The notes under the pieces: generated by a model
The model's database searches: none
Seen by the model: the letters and a program-made list of their open reading frames with translations, nothing else
Told to the model about the DNA's origin: nothing
Shown: in pieces, positions 29,397-41,354 of the stretch
Layout: each line of letters begins with the position of its first letter
Position numbering within the stretch: the first letter of the stretch is position 1
Origin: Prevotella sp.
GTDB taxonomy: Bacteria > Bacteroidota > Bacteroidia > Bacteroidales > Bacteroidaceae
Length of the DNA: 55,751 nt
Direction: 5' to 3'
Assembly (NCBI GenBank): GCA_017467535.1
Contig: JAFUST010000088.1
Span: 1 to 55,751, forward strand
Made by a program: the position numbers and the translations under genes

Positions 29397-30779
29397 ATGA
29401 AAAAGTTATCATTATATGCGATGCTCGCGTTTGCGGGTTTGTTCATGGCCTCCTGCGGGCTTGAGGATAACGAATTCGCCGGTCTGAAGACGGCTGAGGC
29501 CGATGGCGCCGTAGTGGTGCCCGGCTTCACCGCCGGCCAGTTGGGAGTGATTGACCTCAACACCGTCGAGGTGAGCGATGCACAGGATGTGCAGGCATTC
29601 ACCGTGTCCGAGACCGCTCTGCCGGAAGGTGTTGTGCTCTCTAAGGGCGAGATAGAGTTTGAAGATGGCACAGTGCTGGGCACGACTGCCGATGGCAAAG
29701 TGTCGGGCGAGGCACTTTCAGCCTATGTGTCATCCATCTATGGCCTGCGCCCCGAGGCCCGCACAGTGGTTGGACAGGTCTGTCTCTACGCTGTGCAAAA
29801 TGGTGCAGCCGTAAAGATTGATGCCGGAAAATTGACCTTCCAGGTGGTGCCTAAGGCTCCGGTGATTGCCGCTGCCTACTATCTCACAGGTACCATCAAC
29901 GACTGGAACAACACCAACACCGACTTCGAACTGTCCAATGGCGGTCAAGATCCTTATGCCAACCCCACCTTCACCTGTGCACTCAACATGGAAGCACTGG
30001 GCAACCCCACATCCATTGAGTTCAAGGCTACACCTGTCGACGGACTTGGAGGTGACTGGAGTGGCTGTCTGGCAGCCGGCGAGGAAGGCAAGTTCAACTA
30101 CAACAACGATGGCGGCAACTTCAAAATTGAAGACATCAAAGCCAACACGAAGATCATCCGACTGACCTTCAACATGCTTGACCAGACATGGAGTTACACA
30201 GAAGTAGCCTTCAATGAGTACATCTATGAGATTGGCAATGAGACCAGTTGGAGCACATCGCATCCGCTATTTGGCGCCAATAGCGACGGCAAGTATCAGG
30301 GCTACTACTTCCTGAATGGTGAGTTCAAGTTCAAGCCCAATGCCGACAACTGGGAAGGCGACTGGGGACAGTCTCCTGATGCTCCTTATGGCACCCTGGT
30401 TGAAAAGGAAGAATGGAACTGCTGGCTCGAGGAAGGCGAAGGCTTCTATCGCATTGACGTAGACATCGACGCCATGACCTGGGCACTGAAGAAGATCAAC
30501 TACGTGAGCATCATCGGCACCACTAACGGCAACTGGGATACCGATACAGACCTCACCTACAACCAGGCAGAAGGATGCTGGGAGGTTACTTGTGACCTGA
30601 ATGCCGGCGAGATGAAGTTCCGCGGCAACCACAACTGGGACGGCGACGTAGACCTGGGTGGTTCGTTTGACAACCTCGTACATGGTGGAAGCAACATCGC
30701 CATCGAGGCTGGCAACTACACCATCAAACTCTACATCAGCGTGGCCGGACAGCACAAAGCCGTTGTCACAAAGAACTAA
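29397..30779 (+). CDS. susF: SusF-like surface glycan-binding lipoprotein
   Basis: A 460-residue lipoprotein (MKKLSLYAMLAFAGLFMASC, Cys20, then GLEDNEF). After an N-terminal Ig-like domain (~30-155) three modules with the SusE/F look appear: ~160-270 (YYLTGTINDWNNTN), ~275-360 (a less regular one) and ~365-460 (VSIIGTTNGNWDTDTDLTYN). It is the final gene of the susCDEF operon and is followed by a terminator. Naming rests on position and domain type, because SusF proteins diverge quickly in sequence. Confidence 0.85.
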   Translation: MKKLSLYAMLAFAGLFMASCGLEDNEFAGLKTAEADGAVVVPGFTAGQLGVIDLNTVEVSDAQDVQAFTVSETALPEGVVLSKGEIEFEDGTVLGTTADGKVSGEALSAYVSSIYGLRPEARTVVGQVCLYAVQNGAAVKIDAGKLTFQVVPKAPVIAAAYYLTGTINDWNNTNTDFELSNGGQDPYANPTFTCALNMEALGNPTSIEFKATPVDGLGGDWSGCLAAGEEGKFNYNNDGGNFKIEDIKANTKIIRLTFNMLDQTWSYTEVAFNEYIYEIGNETSWSTSHPLFGANSDGKYQGYYFLNGEFKFKPNADNWEGDWGQSPDAPYGTLVEKEEWNCWLEEGEGFYRIDVDIDAMTWALKKINYVSIIGTTNGNWDTDTDLTYNQAEGCWEVTCDLNAGEMKFRGNHNWDGDVDLGGSFDNLVHGGSNIAIEAGNYTIKLYISVAGQHKAVVTKN

Positions 30780-30797
30780 TCCTATCCGATTCTCATC

Positions 30798-30834
30798 AAG
30801 AGGCGAGCCAACCACACTGGATCGCCTCTTTTTT
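30798..30834 (+). terminator. Terminator of the susCDEF operon
   Basis: A 9-bp stem (AAGAGGCGA 30798-30806 with TCGCCTCTT 30822-30830), a 15-nt loop and a run of six T residues lie 19 nt after the SusF-like stop codon. Confidence 0.88.
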
Positions 30835-30886
30835 GTTTGGCTCTCATGCCCTGCGGGCGTTAACACATTTTAAAGGTTACGATATC

Positions 30887-31145
30887 TATACTTACCCCAA
30901 ACAAGGTGCACTAACTGCACTTAACCGCCGCGACTCGACTGCTGGCATCCCTCGGTCGGAAAGCGTTTTAAATCGTTTTATCAATGGTAAAACATCGTTT
31001 TACGCGTGGTAAAACGATGTTTTACAGCGTTTAAAATTTTGTAAAACGCCTTTCGGCTGACAGCGTCGAAGCCGTGGCGAAGGATACGGATGGCTTCGGT
31101 AAGTGCAGTTAGTGCAGTTAGTGCACCTTGTTTTGGGTAAGTATA
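30887..31145. repeat. Large palindromic intergenic element with nested hairpins (MITE-like)
   Basis: Terminal inverted repeats of about 36 bp (30887-30922 and 31100-31145, the right arm carrying one extra AGTGCAGTT unit) bound a 259-bp element without genes. The centre has a perfect 17-bp stem: GTAAAACATCGTTTTAC and GTAAAACGATGTTTTAC around GCGTG (about 30986-31025). Each of these arms is itself a palindrome. An outer stem pairs GGAAAGCGTTTTA with AAACGCCTTTC. It lies between the convergent SusF-like and GH43 genes, like the element at 11898-12036. Confidence 0.85.
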
Positions 31146-31158
31146 ATATGTGGATTTG

Positions 31159-32610
31159 TTAATGAGTCCTAAAGTTCCACTTAGAGTTGTCGGTCGAGAA
31201 GTCGTAGGGGGCCAGCGTAGGGGTGCTGTCGCCGGCCGAGTAGAGGCAGAGCGAGGTGTTGAGTCCCTCTTGGCCGGGCACGGCGTAGGGCATGATACGA
31301 TAGGTGCCGTCGGTCAGTTGCTCGATGCGCCAGAGTTGGTTAGTGGCGCCGTCGACCTGTGGACTGGCGATGACCTCCAGGCGGTCGGTGGCCGTCAGGG
31401 CACGACGGGTGCCGGCAATGCGGATGACGTAGAGCGGGCCGCAGAGGGTGCCGCCGGCCTGGGGAGCAGGCTCTACCTGCCAGCGCTGCCAGGGACGGCA
31501 CATGTAGTCGCTACAGCGCAGGGCGACATCGCCCTCAGGCCATGTGGACTCCACCTGCTCTAACGTCTGCTGGGGCAGGGGCACGACGGGCTCGTTGGGG
31601 TCGAGGCGCCAGAAGGGCTTGCGCTCCTGGGGGATGCGCACGAAGTCGACAGCCAGTTCGAGACTGTAGCCGCGCCGTTCGCTCTCTATCTCGTAGGTGC
31701 CTTCACGGAAACGCGGGCCGGCCACGGGCCAGCCGTTGCGCCAGAGCAGGGGCCGCAGACCCAGCACGGAGCGTCCGCCCTGGTCGAAGTCGGCCTCGTA
31801 GTGGCACGACATCACCTCGACGCCCTCGTCGACGATGGTGCGTCCGAAGTGGCCCGGTCCGCAGACGCGTTCGCCAGCGGCGATGACCATTCGGCCGCCG
31901 CCCTGCATCATGTCGCGTCCCACGTTGTCGAGATAGGGGCCAGTGACATTGCGCGAGCGTCCCACAACGATATTGTATGTCGAGTTGACGCCGTCGCAGC
32001 AAGTGCCGTGGGTGCCCAGCAGGTAGTACCAGCCATCGCGGTAGATGAGGTCGGTGGCCTCGCAGTCGATGGCGATGTCCTGCTCGATGTTACCCTCCTT
32101 GCGCAGACCTGTGGCGGGATCGAGTTCGATGAGTCGGATGCTGCCGAAGTAGGTGCCGTAACTCACCCAGAGACGGCCCGTGGTGGGGTCAAGCAGCAGA
32201 GAGGGGTCGATGGCGTCCTGATCCTCCATGCCGTCGCTGGAGGCCACCTCGACGGGCTCCGTCCACTGGAAGTCGGGCGACTGGGGATCGAGCGTTTTGT
32301 TCCACATGGTCAGGATACGCCCGTTGTGGCCGCCGCCGAGTCCGCCGCCCGTGGCACCATAGATGCAGAGGTAGCGGTCGCCTATCTTGAGCACATCGGG
32401 GGCAGCGCCGCGTCCTGGGCGGTCGGCACCACCGTGCCACGACCAGCCGTCATCAGAGATGAGTCCGCCACCACCCGTGCCGAAGGTGTAATACTTGCCG
32501 TCGCACTGGGCGATGGTAGAGGGGTCGTGGATGTAGGGAGCGCCCGTCTGGGCGGTGGCAGTGATGAGTGATAAGTGAAAAGTGATAAGTATGGCTAATG
32601 ACTTCTTCAT
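31159..32610 (-). CDS. GH43-type glycosidase with C-terminal lectin-like domain
   Basis: A 483-residue exported protein with a five-bladed propeller of the GH43 arabinanase/xylosidase type. Landmarks are the catalytic-base region APYIHDPSTIAQCDGKYY (Asp), the central acidic region EDQDAIDPSLLLDP, and the acid region DCEATDLIYRDGWYYLL (Glu). The C-terminal ~130 residues look like a ricin-type carbohydrate-binding fold (QRWQVEP, NQLWRIEQL). The signal peptide MKKSLAILITFHLSLITATAQ is mostly encoded by a simple repeat (32561-32590). Start chosen at ATG 32610, one nucleotide after the stop of the upstream GH43 gene; longer frame upstream lies inside that gene. Arabinan or arabinoxylan is the likely substrate. 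Confidence 0.85.
   Translation of the reverse strand: MKKSLAILITFHLSLITATAQTGAPYIHDPSTIAQCDGKYYTFGTGGGGLISDDGWSWHGGADRPGRGAAPDVLKIGDRYLCIYGATGGGLGGGHNGRILTMWNKTLDPQSPDFQWTEPVEVASSDGMEDQDAIDPSLLLDPTTGRLWVSYGTYFGSIRLIELDPATGLRKEGNIEQDIAIDCEATDLIYRDGWYYLLGTHGTCCDGVNSTYNIVVGRSRNVTGPYLDNVGRDMMQGGGRMVIAAGERVCGPGHFGRTIVDEGVEVMSCHYEADFDQGGRSVLGLRPLLWRNGWPVAGPRFREGTYEIESERRGYSLELAVDFVRIPQERKPFWRLDPNEPVVPLPQQTLEQVESTWPEGDVALRCSDYMCRPWQRWQVEPAPQAGGTLCGPLYVIRIAGTRRALTATDRLEVIASPQVDGATNQLWRIEQLTDGTYRIMPYAVPGQEGLNTSLCLYSAGDSTPTLAPYDFSTDNSKWNFRTH
32561..32590. repeat. Tandem repeat (AGTGATA-type) encoding part of a signal peptide
   Basis: Imperfect 7-8-bp units related to AGTGATAAGTGA. Read on the minus strand they encode residues ~7-17 (ILITFHLSLIT) of the GH43 protein, that is the hydrophobic core of its signal peptide. 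Confidence 0.8.
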
Positions 32611-32611
32611 A

Positions 32612-34177
32612 TTATTGCAGTTTAATGGAGTAATTCGTAACGGGGTTGTTGTTCGCATCGAGGAAGCGCACGCACATGTCGCTGAGACCGGGGCCGTTGA
32701 TGACGGCGCAACGCAGCACGTTGCGGCCCTTCCTGAGGGTGAGGCGGGCCGACATACCATCGTCCACCACCATGCGGCGGTCGCCGCTGAGCAGCAGCAC
32801 CTGCTGGCCGTTGAGCCACCAGCAGGAGGCACCGTTGGAGCCGGCTGCCAGGCGGACGTCCGTCATCTCCTCAGGACAGTCGATGATGGTGACGCCCCAG
32901 AAGAGCGAGCCATAGGTCTGCTGGCCCCACTTCTCGGCGAAGCGGAACAGACGGGCGTTGTAGGTGCGGCTGTCCAGCGCACGCCAGACGAGCGTCTGGT
33001 CGGCGACGCGCAACTTCTGGCCGTCGCGTGGAATGAGCGTCAGTTGGTCCTTGAAGTAAGGTTTTGCGAAGGCCTGCTCCAGCCACGAGTCGGTGAAGAT
33101 GACGTTCGTGCGGATGTCCTGACGGATGGGCTCCAGGAGCAGCCAGCGGCGTATGAAGCCGTCGAGAGTGGGGCGCAGGGCCTGTGCACCCTTGCCGACA
33201 GGACGGAAGTACTGGCGGTCGAAGGTCTTGGGGTTGGACGCGCCCTGTGGTGTCGGCGTGATGAGGGGTATGGTGCCGTCGGCATTGAAGTTGAACGGTT
33301 CGATGCAGACGGAGCGGCGCTTGTCGTCGCGGGGCGAGAAGTGGTTGTTGTGATAGAACAGATACCACTGGCCGCGATACTCCACAAACGAGTGGTGATT
33401 GGTCCAACAGCCGTTGTCGTGTTCGGCCATGAAGATGCCCTTGAAGTCCCAGGGGCCGAGGGGCGACTTCGACATGGCGTAGGCGAGCGTCTCGGTGGGG
33501 TTGGCCCCGTTCTCCTTGCTGCCGCGCACCCAGGGGAAGGTGAGGTAGTACCAGTCGCCGCGACGGAAGGCGAAGGGTCCCTCCTTGAAGCCCTCGGGCA
33601 GACCCTGCATGACGAAGGACTCGCCGTCCACCTCCTTCATGTTGTCCTTCAGGCGGGCACCGCGGATGCCCATGCCGCTCCAGTAGATGTAGGCCTGACC
33701 ATCGTTGTCGACCAGCACACAGGGGTCGATGCCCATCACACCCTGGATGGGCTCCGGCTCGCAGGTGAAGGGTCCCTCAGGACGGTCGGCAGTGGCCACG
33801 CCGATGGCGAAGCCGCGACCAGAGCGAGGGGCATCGGGGAAGTAGAAGTAGTACTTACCACCCTTCTCCACGCAGTCGGGGGCCCACATCGAGTAGCCGT
33901 CGGGCTTGCCCCAGGGCACCTGCGTCTGCGAGAGAATCATGCCGTGATCGGTCCAGTCGGTGAGGTTCTCTGACGAGAATACGTGGTAGTCCTCCATGCA
34001 GAACCAGTCCTGCCGCTGACCCTCGGGCGGCACGATGTCGTGCGAGGGATAGAGGTACACCTTATTATTAAATACGCGAGCAGTGGGGTCGGCCGTAAAC
34101 TGGTCGCGGATGACGGGATTCTGGGCCGCCAGCGTGAGCGGCAGTGCCAGTAGTAATGCAGTTAAGGTTTGTTTCAT
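32612..34177 (-). CDS. GH43 glycosidase (arabinofuranosidase/xylosidase type) with C-terminal beta-sandwich
   Basis: A 521-residue exported GH43 enzyme. Signal peptide MKQTLTALLLALPLTLAAQ. The propeller begins with RDQFTADPTARVFNNKVYLYPSHD (catalytic base Asp in the ADPTARVF element), continues through YSMWAPDCVEKGGKYYFYFP and IDPCVLVDNDGQAYIYW, and has the acid Glu in FKEGPFAFRRGDWYYLT. Residues ~375-521 are a CBM6-like beta-sandwich region (FAEKWGQQTYGSLFWGV, WWLNGQQVLLLSGDRRMVV). It is the first gene of a two-gene minus-strand operon and diverges from the GH3 gene. The neighbourhood points to arabinoxylan debranching. Confidence 0.88.
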   Translation of the reverse strand: MKQTLTALLLALPLTLAAQNPVIRDQFTADPTARVFNNKVYLYPSHDIVPPEGQRQDWFCMEDYHVFSSENLTDWTDHGMILSQTQVPWGKPDGYSMWAPDCVEKGGKYYFYFPDAPRSGRGFAIGVATADRPEGPFTCEPEPIQGVMGIDPCVLVDNDGQAYIYWSGMGIRGARLKDNMKEVDGESFVMQGLPEGFKEGPFAFRRGDWYYLTFPWVRGSKENGANPTETLAYAMSKSPLGPWDFKGIFMAEHDNGCWTNHHSFVEYRGQWYLFYHNNHFSPRDDKRRSVCIEPFNFNADGTIPLITPTPQGASNPKTFDRQYFRPVGKGAQALRPTLDGFIRRWLLLEPIRQDIRTNVIFTDSWLEQAFAKPYFKDQLTLIPRDGQKLRVADQTLVWRALDSRTYNARLFRFAEKWGQQTYGSLFWGVTIIDCPEEMTDVRLAAGSNGASCWWLNGQQVLLLSGDRRMVVDDGMSARLTLRKGRNVLRCAVINGPGLSDMCVRFLDANNNPVTNYSIKLQ

Positions 34178-34193
34178 AGTCGCAAATTTTCGG

Positions 34194-34201
34194 CAAAGAT
34201 A
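34194..34201 (-). promoter_or_regulatory. Promoter -7 box of the GH43 operon
   Basis: The minus strand reads TATCTTTG 16 nt before the ATG at 34177. It lacks a -33 TTTG. It also lacks TGAAACAT at the 37-nt position that the three plus-strand xylan promoters share. Confidence 0.78.
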
Positions 34202-34271
34202 GGCAATAATTTCCGAACGGCATCGCCGTCGGGCCGCCAGTTTGGCGCCATGTTACAAGCAACAAAGCATC

Positions 34272-34279
34272 TGAAACAT
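34272..34279 (+). promoter_or_regulatory. Shared xylan-promoter motif TGAAACAT, copy 1
   Basis: TGAAACAT starts 37 nt upstream of the start of the GH3 -7 box (34309). It is preceded by CAAAG 5 nt earlier. The same word sits at the same distance before the CE6-CE1 and GH98 promoters. Confidence 0.7.
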
Positions 34280-34308
34280 GCCAACAAACCCGTTATGCGG
34301 GAATATGC

Positions 34309-34316
34309 TACCTTTG
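34309..34316 (+). promoter_or_regulatory. Promoter -7 box of the GH3 gene
   Basis: TACCTTTG, 18 nt before the ATG at 34335, without a -33 TTTG. Confidence 0.8.
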
Positions 34317-34334
34317 CAAGCAAAAACCTAAGGC

Positions 34335-36944
34335 ATGATGAAGAGAATCTTAATTGTGGCGGTATGGGCACTGACGGCCTGTCCGCTGGTGAAGGCACAG
34401 ACGCTGCCTTATCAGAATCCTGAGTTGTCGGCCCACGAGCGGGCCGTGGACCTCTGCTCGCGGCTCACGCTGGAGGAGAAGTCGCAGTTGATGCTCGACG
34501 AGAGTCCAGCCATTCCCCGTCTGGGCATCAAGAAGTTCTACTGGTGGAGCGAGGCCCTGCACGGCGCTGCCAACATGGGCAACGTGACGGTATTCCCGGA
34601 GCCGGTGGCTATGGCGGCCTCGTTTGCTCCAGGCTTGGTGTACAAGTGCTTCGACATCGCTTCGACCGAATTCCGTGCGCAGTACAACGAGCGTATGCTG
34701 CGCGGCAGCGGCGAGGACGAGAAGTTCCACAGCCTTTCTGTGTGGACACCGAATGTAAATATCTTCCGCGATCCGCGATGGGGACGCGGGCAGGAGACCT
34801 ACGGCGAAGACCCCTTCCTGACCAGTGAGATGGGAACGGCAGTGGTCAAGGGCCTGCAGGGCCCTGAGACTTCGAAGTATCGCAAACTGTGGGCCTGCGC
34901 CAAGCACTACGCGGTGCACAGCGGCCCTGAGTACACCCGCCACTCGGCCAACCTGACCGATGTGTCGGCCCGCGACCTGTGGGAGACCTACATGCCGGCC
35001 TTCAAGACGCTGGTGCAGGACGCCAAGGTGCGCGAGGTGATGTGCGCCTATCAGCGTCTGGACGACGATCCGTGCTGCGGCTCGCAGCGCCTGTTGCAGC
35101 AGATCCTGCGCGACGAGTGGGGATTCAAGTATCTGGTGGTGAGCGACTGCGGTGCCGTGAGCGACTTCTACACCTCGCATAAGTCGTCGAGCGACGCCGT
35201 ACACGGTTCGGCGAAGGCGGTGCTGGCCGGCACCGATGTGGAGTGCGGCTACGGCTATGCCTACAAGAGCATTCCAGAGGCCGTGCGTCGCGGGCTCCTC
35301 TCTGAGGCCGAAGTCGACAAGCACGTCGTCCGTCTGCTGGAAGGCCGCTTCGACCTTGGCGAGATGGACGATCCGTCGCTCGTGGAGTGGTCGAAGATTC
35401 CCTATAGCGCGATGTCGTCGAAGGAGAGTGCCAATTGGTCGTACCAGATGGCACAGAGGAGCATCGTGCTGCTGCAGAACAAGCAGGACGTGCTGCCGCT
35501 GAAGAAGAATGCTGAGCGGATAGCCGTCATCGGGCCGAATGCTGACAATGCGCCGATGATGTGGGGTAACTATAACGGCATGCCCAACCACACGGTCACC
35601 ATTCTTGATGGCATCAATGGAAAAGTAAAAAATATAAAAGGTAAAAAAGTAAAATATTTCCCTGGCTGCGACCTGACCTACGACAAGGTGATGGACTGCC
35701 TGCTGGGCTCGCAGTGCAGTTTTGAGGGCAAAAAGGGCCTGAAGGGTACGTTCTGGAACAACCGCGAGATGGAGGGCAAGCCCGTCACTACACAGTACTA
35801 CGCCACGCCGCTGGCCGTCACCACGGCCGGTATGCACAACTTTGCCCCAGGCGTCAACCTGGAAGACTTCTCGGCCAAATATGAGACGGTGTTCACACCG
35901 CAGGAGGCGGGCGAGTATGTGGTGAACGTGGACGGTTGCGGCCACTTCGAACTCTACATTGACGGCGAGCGGCAGTATCGGCACCACATCTGGCGCACCA
36001 CGCCCAACCGCACGGTCATACAGGCCGAGAAGGGCAAGAGTTACAACATTGAGGTGCGCTTCTCGCACGTACATACTTATAATGCTGACCTGAAGATCAA
36101 TGTGGCCAAGGAACTGCCCATCGACTACGATGGCATGATTGCCCAACTGAAGGACATTCAGAAGGTGGTCTTCGTGGGAGGCATCTCGCCCGCTCTGGAA
36201 GGTGAGGAGATGCCCGTGCAGATTGAGGGCTTCAAAGGGGGCGACCGCACCTCGATAGAACTGCCACGCGTGCAGCGCGACTTCCTGAAGGCACTGAAGG
36301 CGGCCGGCAAGACCGTCATCTTTGTCAACTGTTCTGGTTCGGCCATTGCCCTCACGCCGGAAACCGAGACGTGCGACGCCATCGTGCAGGCCTGGTACCC
36401 AGGACAAGAGGGCGGTACGGCTGTGGCCGACGTGCTCTTTGGCGACTACAACCCCTCAGGCAAGTTGCCCGTCACCTTCTATCGCGACGACAGTCAACTG
36501 CCCGACTACGAGGACTATTCGATGAAGGGGCGCACCTATCGCTACTTCGACGATCCGCTCTTCGCCTTTGGCTTCGGCCTGAGTTACACGCAGTTTGAGG
36601 TGGGTGAGGCCCAACTGAAGGAGATAGAGAACGGCCGGCTGCTGAAACTCACCGTGCCCATCACTAACAAGGGACAGCGCAACGGTACGGAGACCATGCA
36701 GGTCTACATCCGCAACCTGCAAGACCCCGACGGCCCGCTGAAGTCACTGCGCGGCTTTGCCCATGCAACCCCAGAACCAGGGAAGACGGAGAACTGCGAC
36801 ATCCTGCTCGAGAGGAAGAAGGCCTTTGAGTTCTGGGATGCCGAGACCAACACGATGCGAGTCAAACCCGGCCAGTATGAACTGTACTATGGTACCAGTT
36901 CGCGAACCGAAGACCTGAAGAAAATGACATTTGTCTTGAAATAA
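34335..36944 (+). CDS. GH3 beta-xylosidase/beta-glucosidase with PA14 insert
   Basis: An 869-residue exported GH3 enzyme, likely a beta-xylosidase given the neighbours. Signal peptide MMKRILIVAVWALTACPLVKAQ. The N-terminal barrel carries SEALHGAAN, NIFRDPRWGRGQETYGEDP, CAKHYAVHSGPE and the nucleophile Asp271 in VVSDCGAVSD. The alpha/beta sandwich begins near residue 375 (SIVLLQNKQDVLPLKK, AVIGPNAD). A PA14-type domain is inserted at ~475-610 (LKGTFWNNREMEG to HTYNADLKI), followed by the rest of the sandwich (YPGQEGGTAVADVLFGDYNPSGKLP) and the Fn3-like C-terminus (VPITNKGQRNGTETMQVY). Residues ~429-440 (GKVKNIKGKKVKYF) are encoded by a GTAAAAA-type repeat. Confidence 0.93.
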   Translation: MMKRILIVAVWALTACPLVKAQTLPYQNPELSAHERAVDLCSRLTLEEKSQLMLDESPAIPRLGIKKFYWWSEALHGAANMGNVTVFPEPVAMAASFAPGLVYKCFDIASTEFRAQYNERMLRGSGEDEKFHSLSVWTPNVNIFRDPRWGRGQETYGEDPFLTSEMGTAVVKGLQGPETSKYRKLWACAKHYAVHSGPEYTRHSANLTDVSARDLWETYMPAFKTLVQDAKVREVMCAYQRLDDDPCCGSQRLLQQILRDEWGFKYLVVSDCGAVSDFYTSHKSSSDAVHGSAKAVLAGTDVECGYGYAYKSIPEAVRRGLLSEAEVDKHVVRLLEGRFDLGEMDDPSLVEWSKIPYSAMSSKESANWSYQMAQRSIVLLQNKQDVLPLKKNAERIAVIGPNADNAPMMWGNYNGMPNHTVTILDGINGKVKNIKGKKVKYFPGCDLTYDKVMDCLLGSQCSFEGKKGLKGTFWNNREMEGKPVTTQYYATPLAVTTAGMHNFAPGVNLEDFSAKYETVFTPQEAGEYVVNVDGCGHFELYIDGERQYRHHIWRTTPNRTVIQAEKGKSYNIEVRFSHVHTYNADLKINVAKELPIDYDGMIAQLKDIQKVVFVGGISPALEGEEMPVQIEGFKGGDRTSIELPRVQRDFLKALKAAGKTVIFVNCSGSAIALTPETETCDAIVQAWYPGQEGGTAVADVLFGDYNPSGKLPVTFYRDDSQLPDYEDYSMKGRTYRYFDDPLFAFGFGLSYTQFEVGEAQLKEIENGRLLKLTVPITNKGQRNGTETMQVYIRNLQDPDGPLKSLRGFAHATPEPGKTENCDILLERKKAFEFWDAETNTMRVKPGQYELYYGTSSRTEDLKKMTFVLK
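35621..35655. repeat. GTAAAAA-type repeat inside the GH3 gene
   Basis: Units such as AAAAGTAAAA and AAAAGGTAAAAAAGTAAAA form an A-rich stretch that matches the intergenic repeat at 38988-39031. It is read in frame as a Lys-rich segment just before YFPGCDLTYD. Confidence 0.78.
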
Positions 36945-36984
36945 TCGAGGTTTTGCAGCATATTGCAACCTCCTGCAAACATTC

Positions 36985-36992
36985 TGAAACAT
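36985..36992 (+). promoter_or_regulatory. Shared xylan-promoter motif TGAAACAT, copy 2
   Basis: TGAAACAT starts exactly 37 nt upstream of the -7 box at 37022, preceded by CAAAC 5 nt earlier, as in the GH3 promoter. Confidence 0.7.
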
Positions 36993-37021
36993 GACAAGGG
37001 CGATATTAGACAATTATTTCG

Positions 37022-37029
37022 TATCTTTG
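37022..37029 (+). promoter_or_regulatory. Promoter -7 box of the CE6-CE1 / GH10-CE1 operon
   Basis: TATCTTTG, 29 nt before the ATG at 37059, without a -33 TTTG. It serves the two-gene operon that follows. Confidence 0.82.
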
Positions 37030-37052
37030 CACCCAGAAAACTAAATAACTGA

Positions 37053-39031
<1,979 letters not shown>

Positions 39032-39036
39032 ATTAG

Positions 39037-41244
<2,208 letters not shown>

Positions 41245-41280
41245 CAGATTCCCTTCGCAAGGCGGAAAAGCAAAAGACTT

Positions 41281-41288
41281 TGAAACAT
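41281..41288 (+). promoter_or_regulatory. Shared xylan-promoter motif TGAAACAT, copy 3
   Basis: TGAAACAT begins exactly 37 nt upstream of the -7 box at 41318, preceded by CAAAAG. It completes the set of three. Confidence 0.7.
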
Positions 41289-41317
41289 ATTGAAAAGTAG
41301 GGTCGCTGTAATTGTTG

Positions 41318-41325
41318 TACCTTTG
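41318..41325 (+). promoter_or_regulatory. Promoter -7 box of the GH98 gene
   Basis: TACCTTTG, 29 nt before the ATG at 41355, without a -33 TTTG. Confidence 0.82.
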
Positions 41326-41354
41326 CAGGCGAAATCAAAACAAAGCCAACAACA

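Noticed and set aside
34194-34240. TGAAACAT motif also at the GH43 operon promoter
   Set aside because: I counted 37 nt upstream of its -7 box and found GGCGGCCC; the word is absent there.
34350-36407. A 685-codon minus-strand frame opposite the GH3 gene
   Set aside because: The GH3 frame is complete with signal peptide, nucleophile and PA14 insert; the antisense frame shows no domain.
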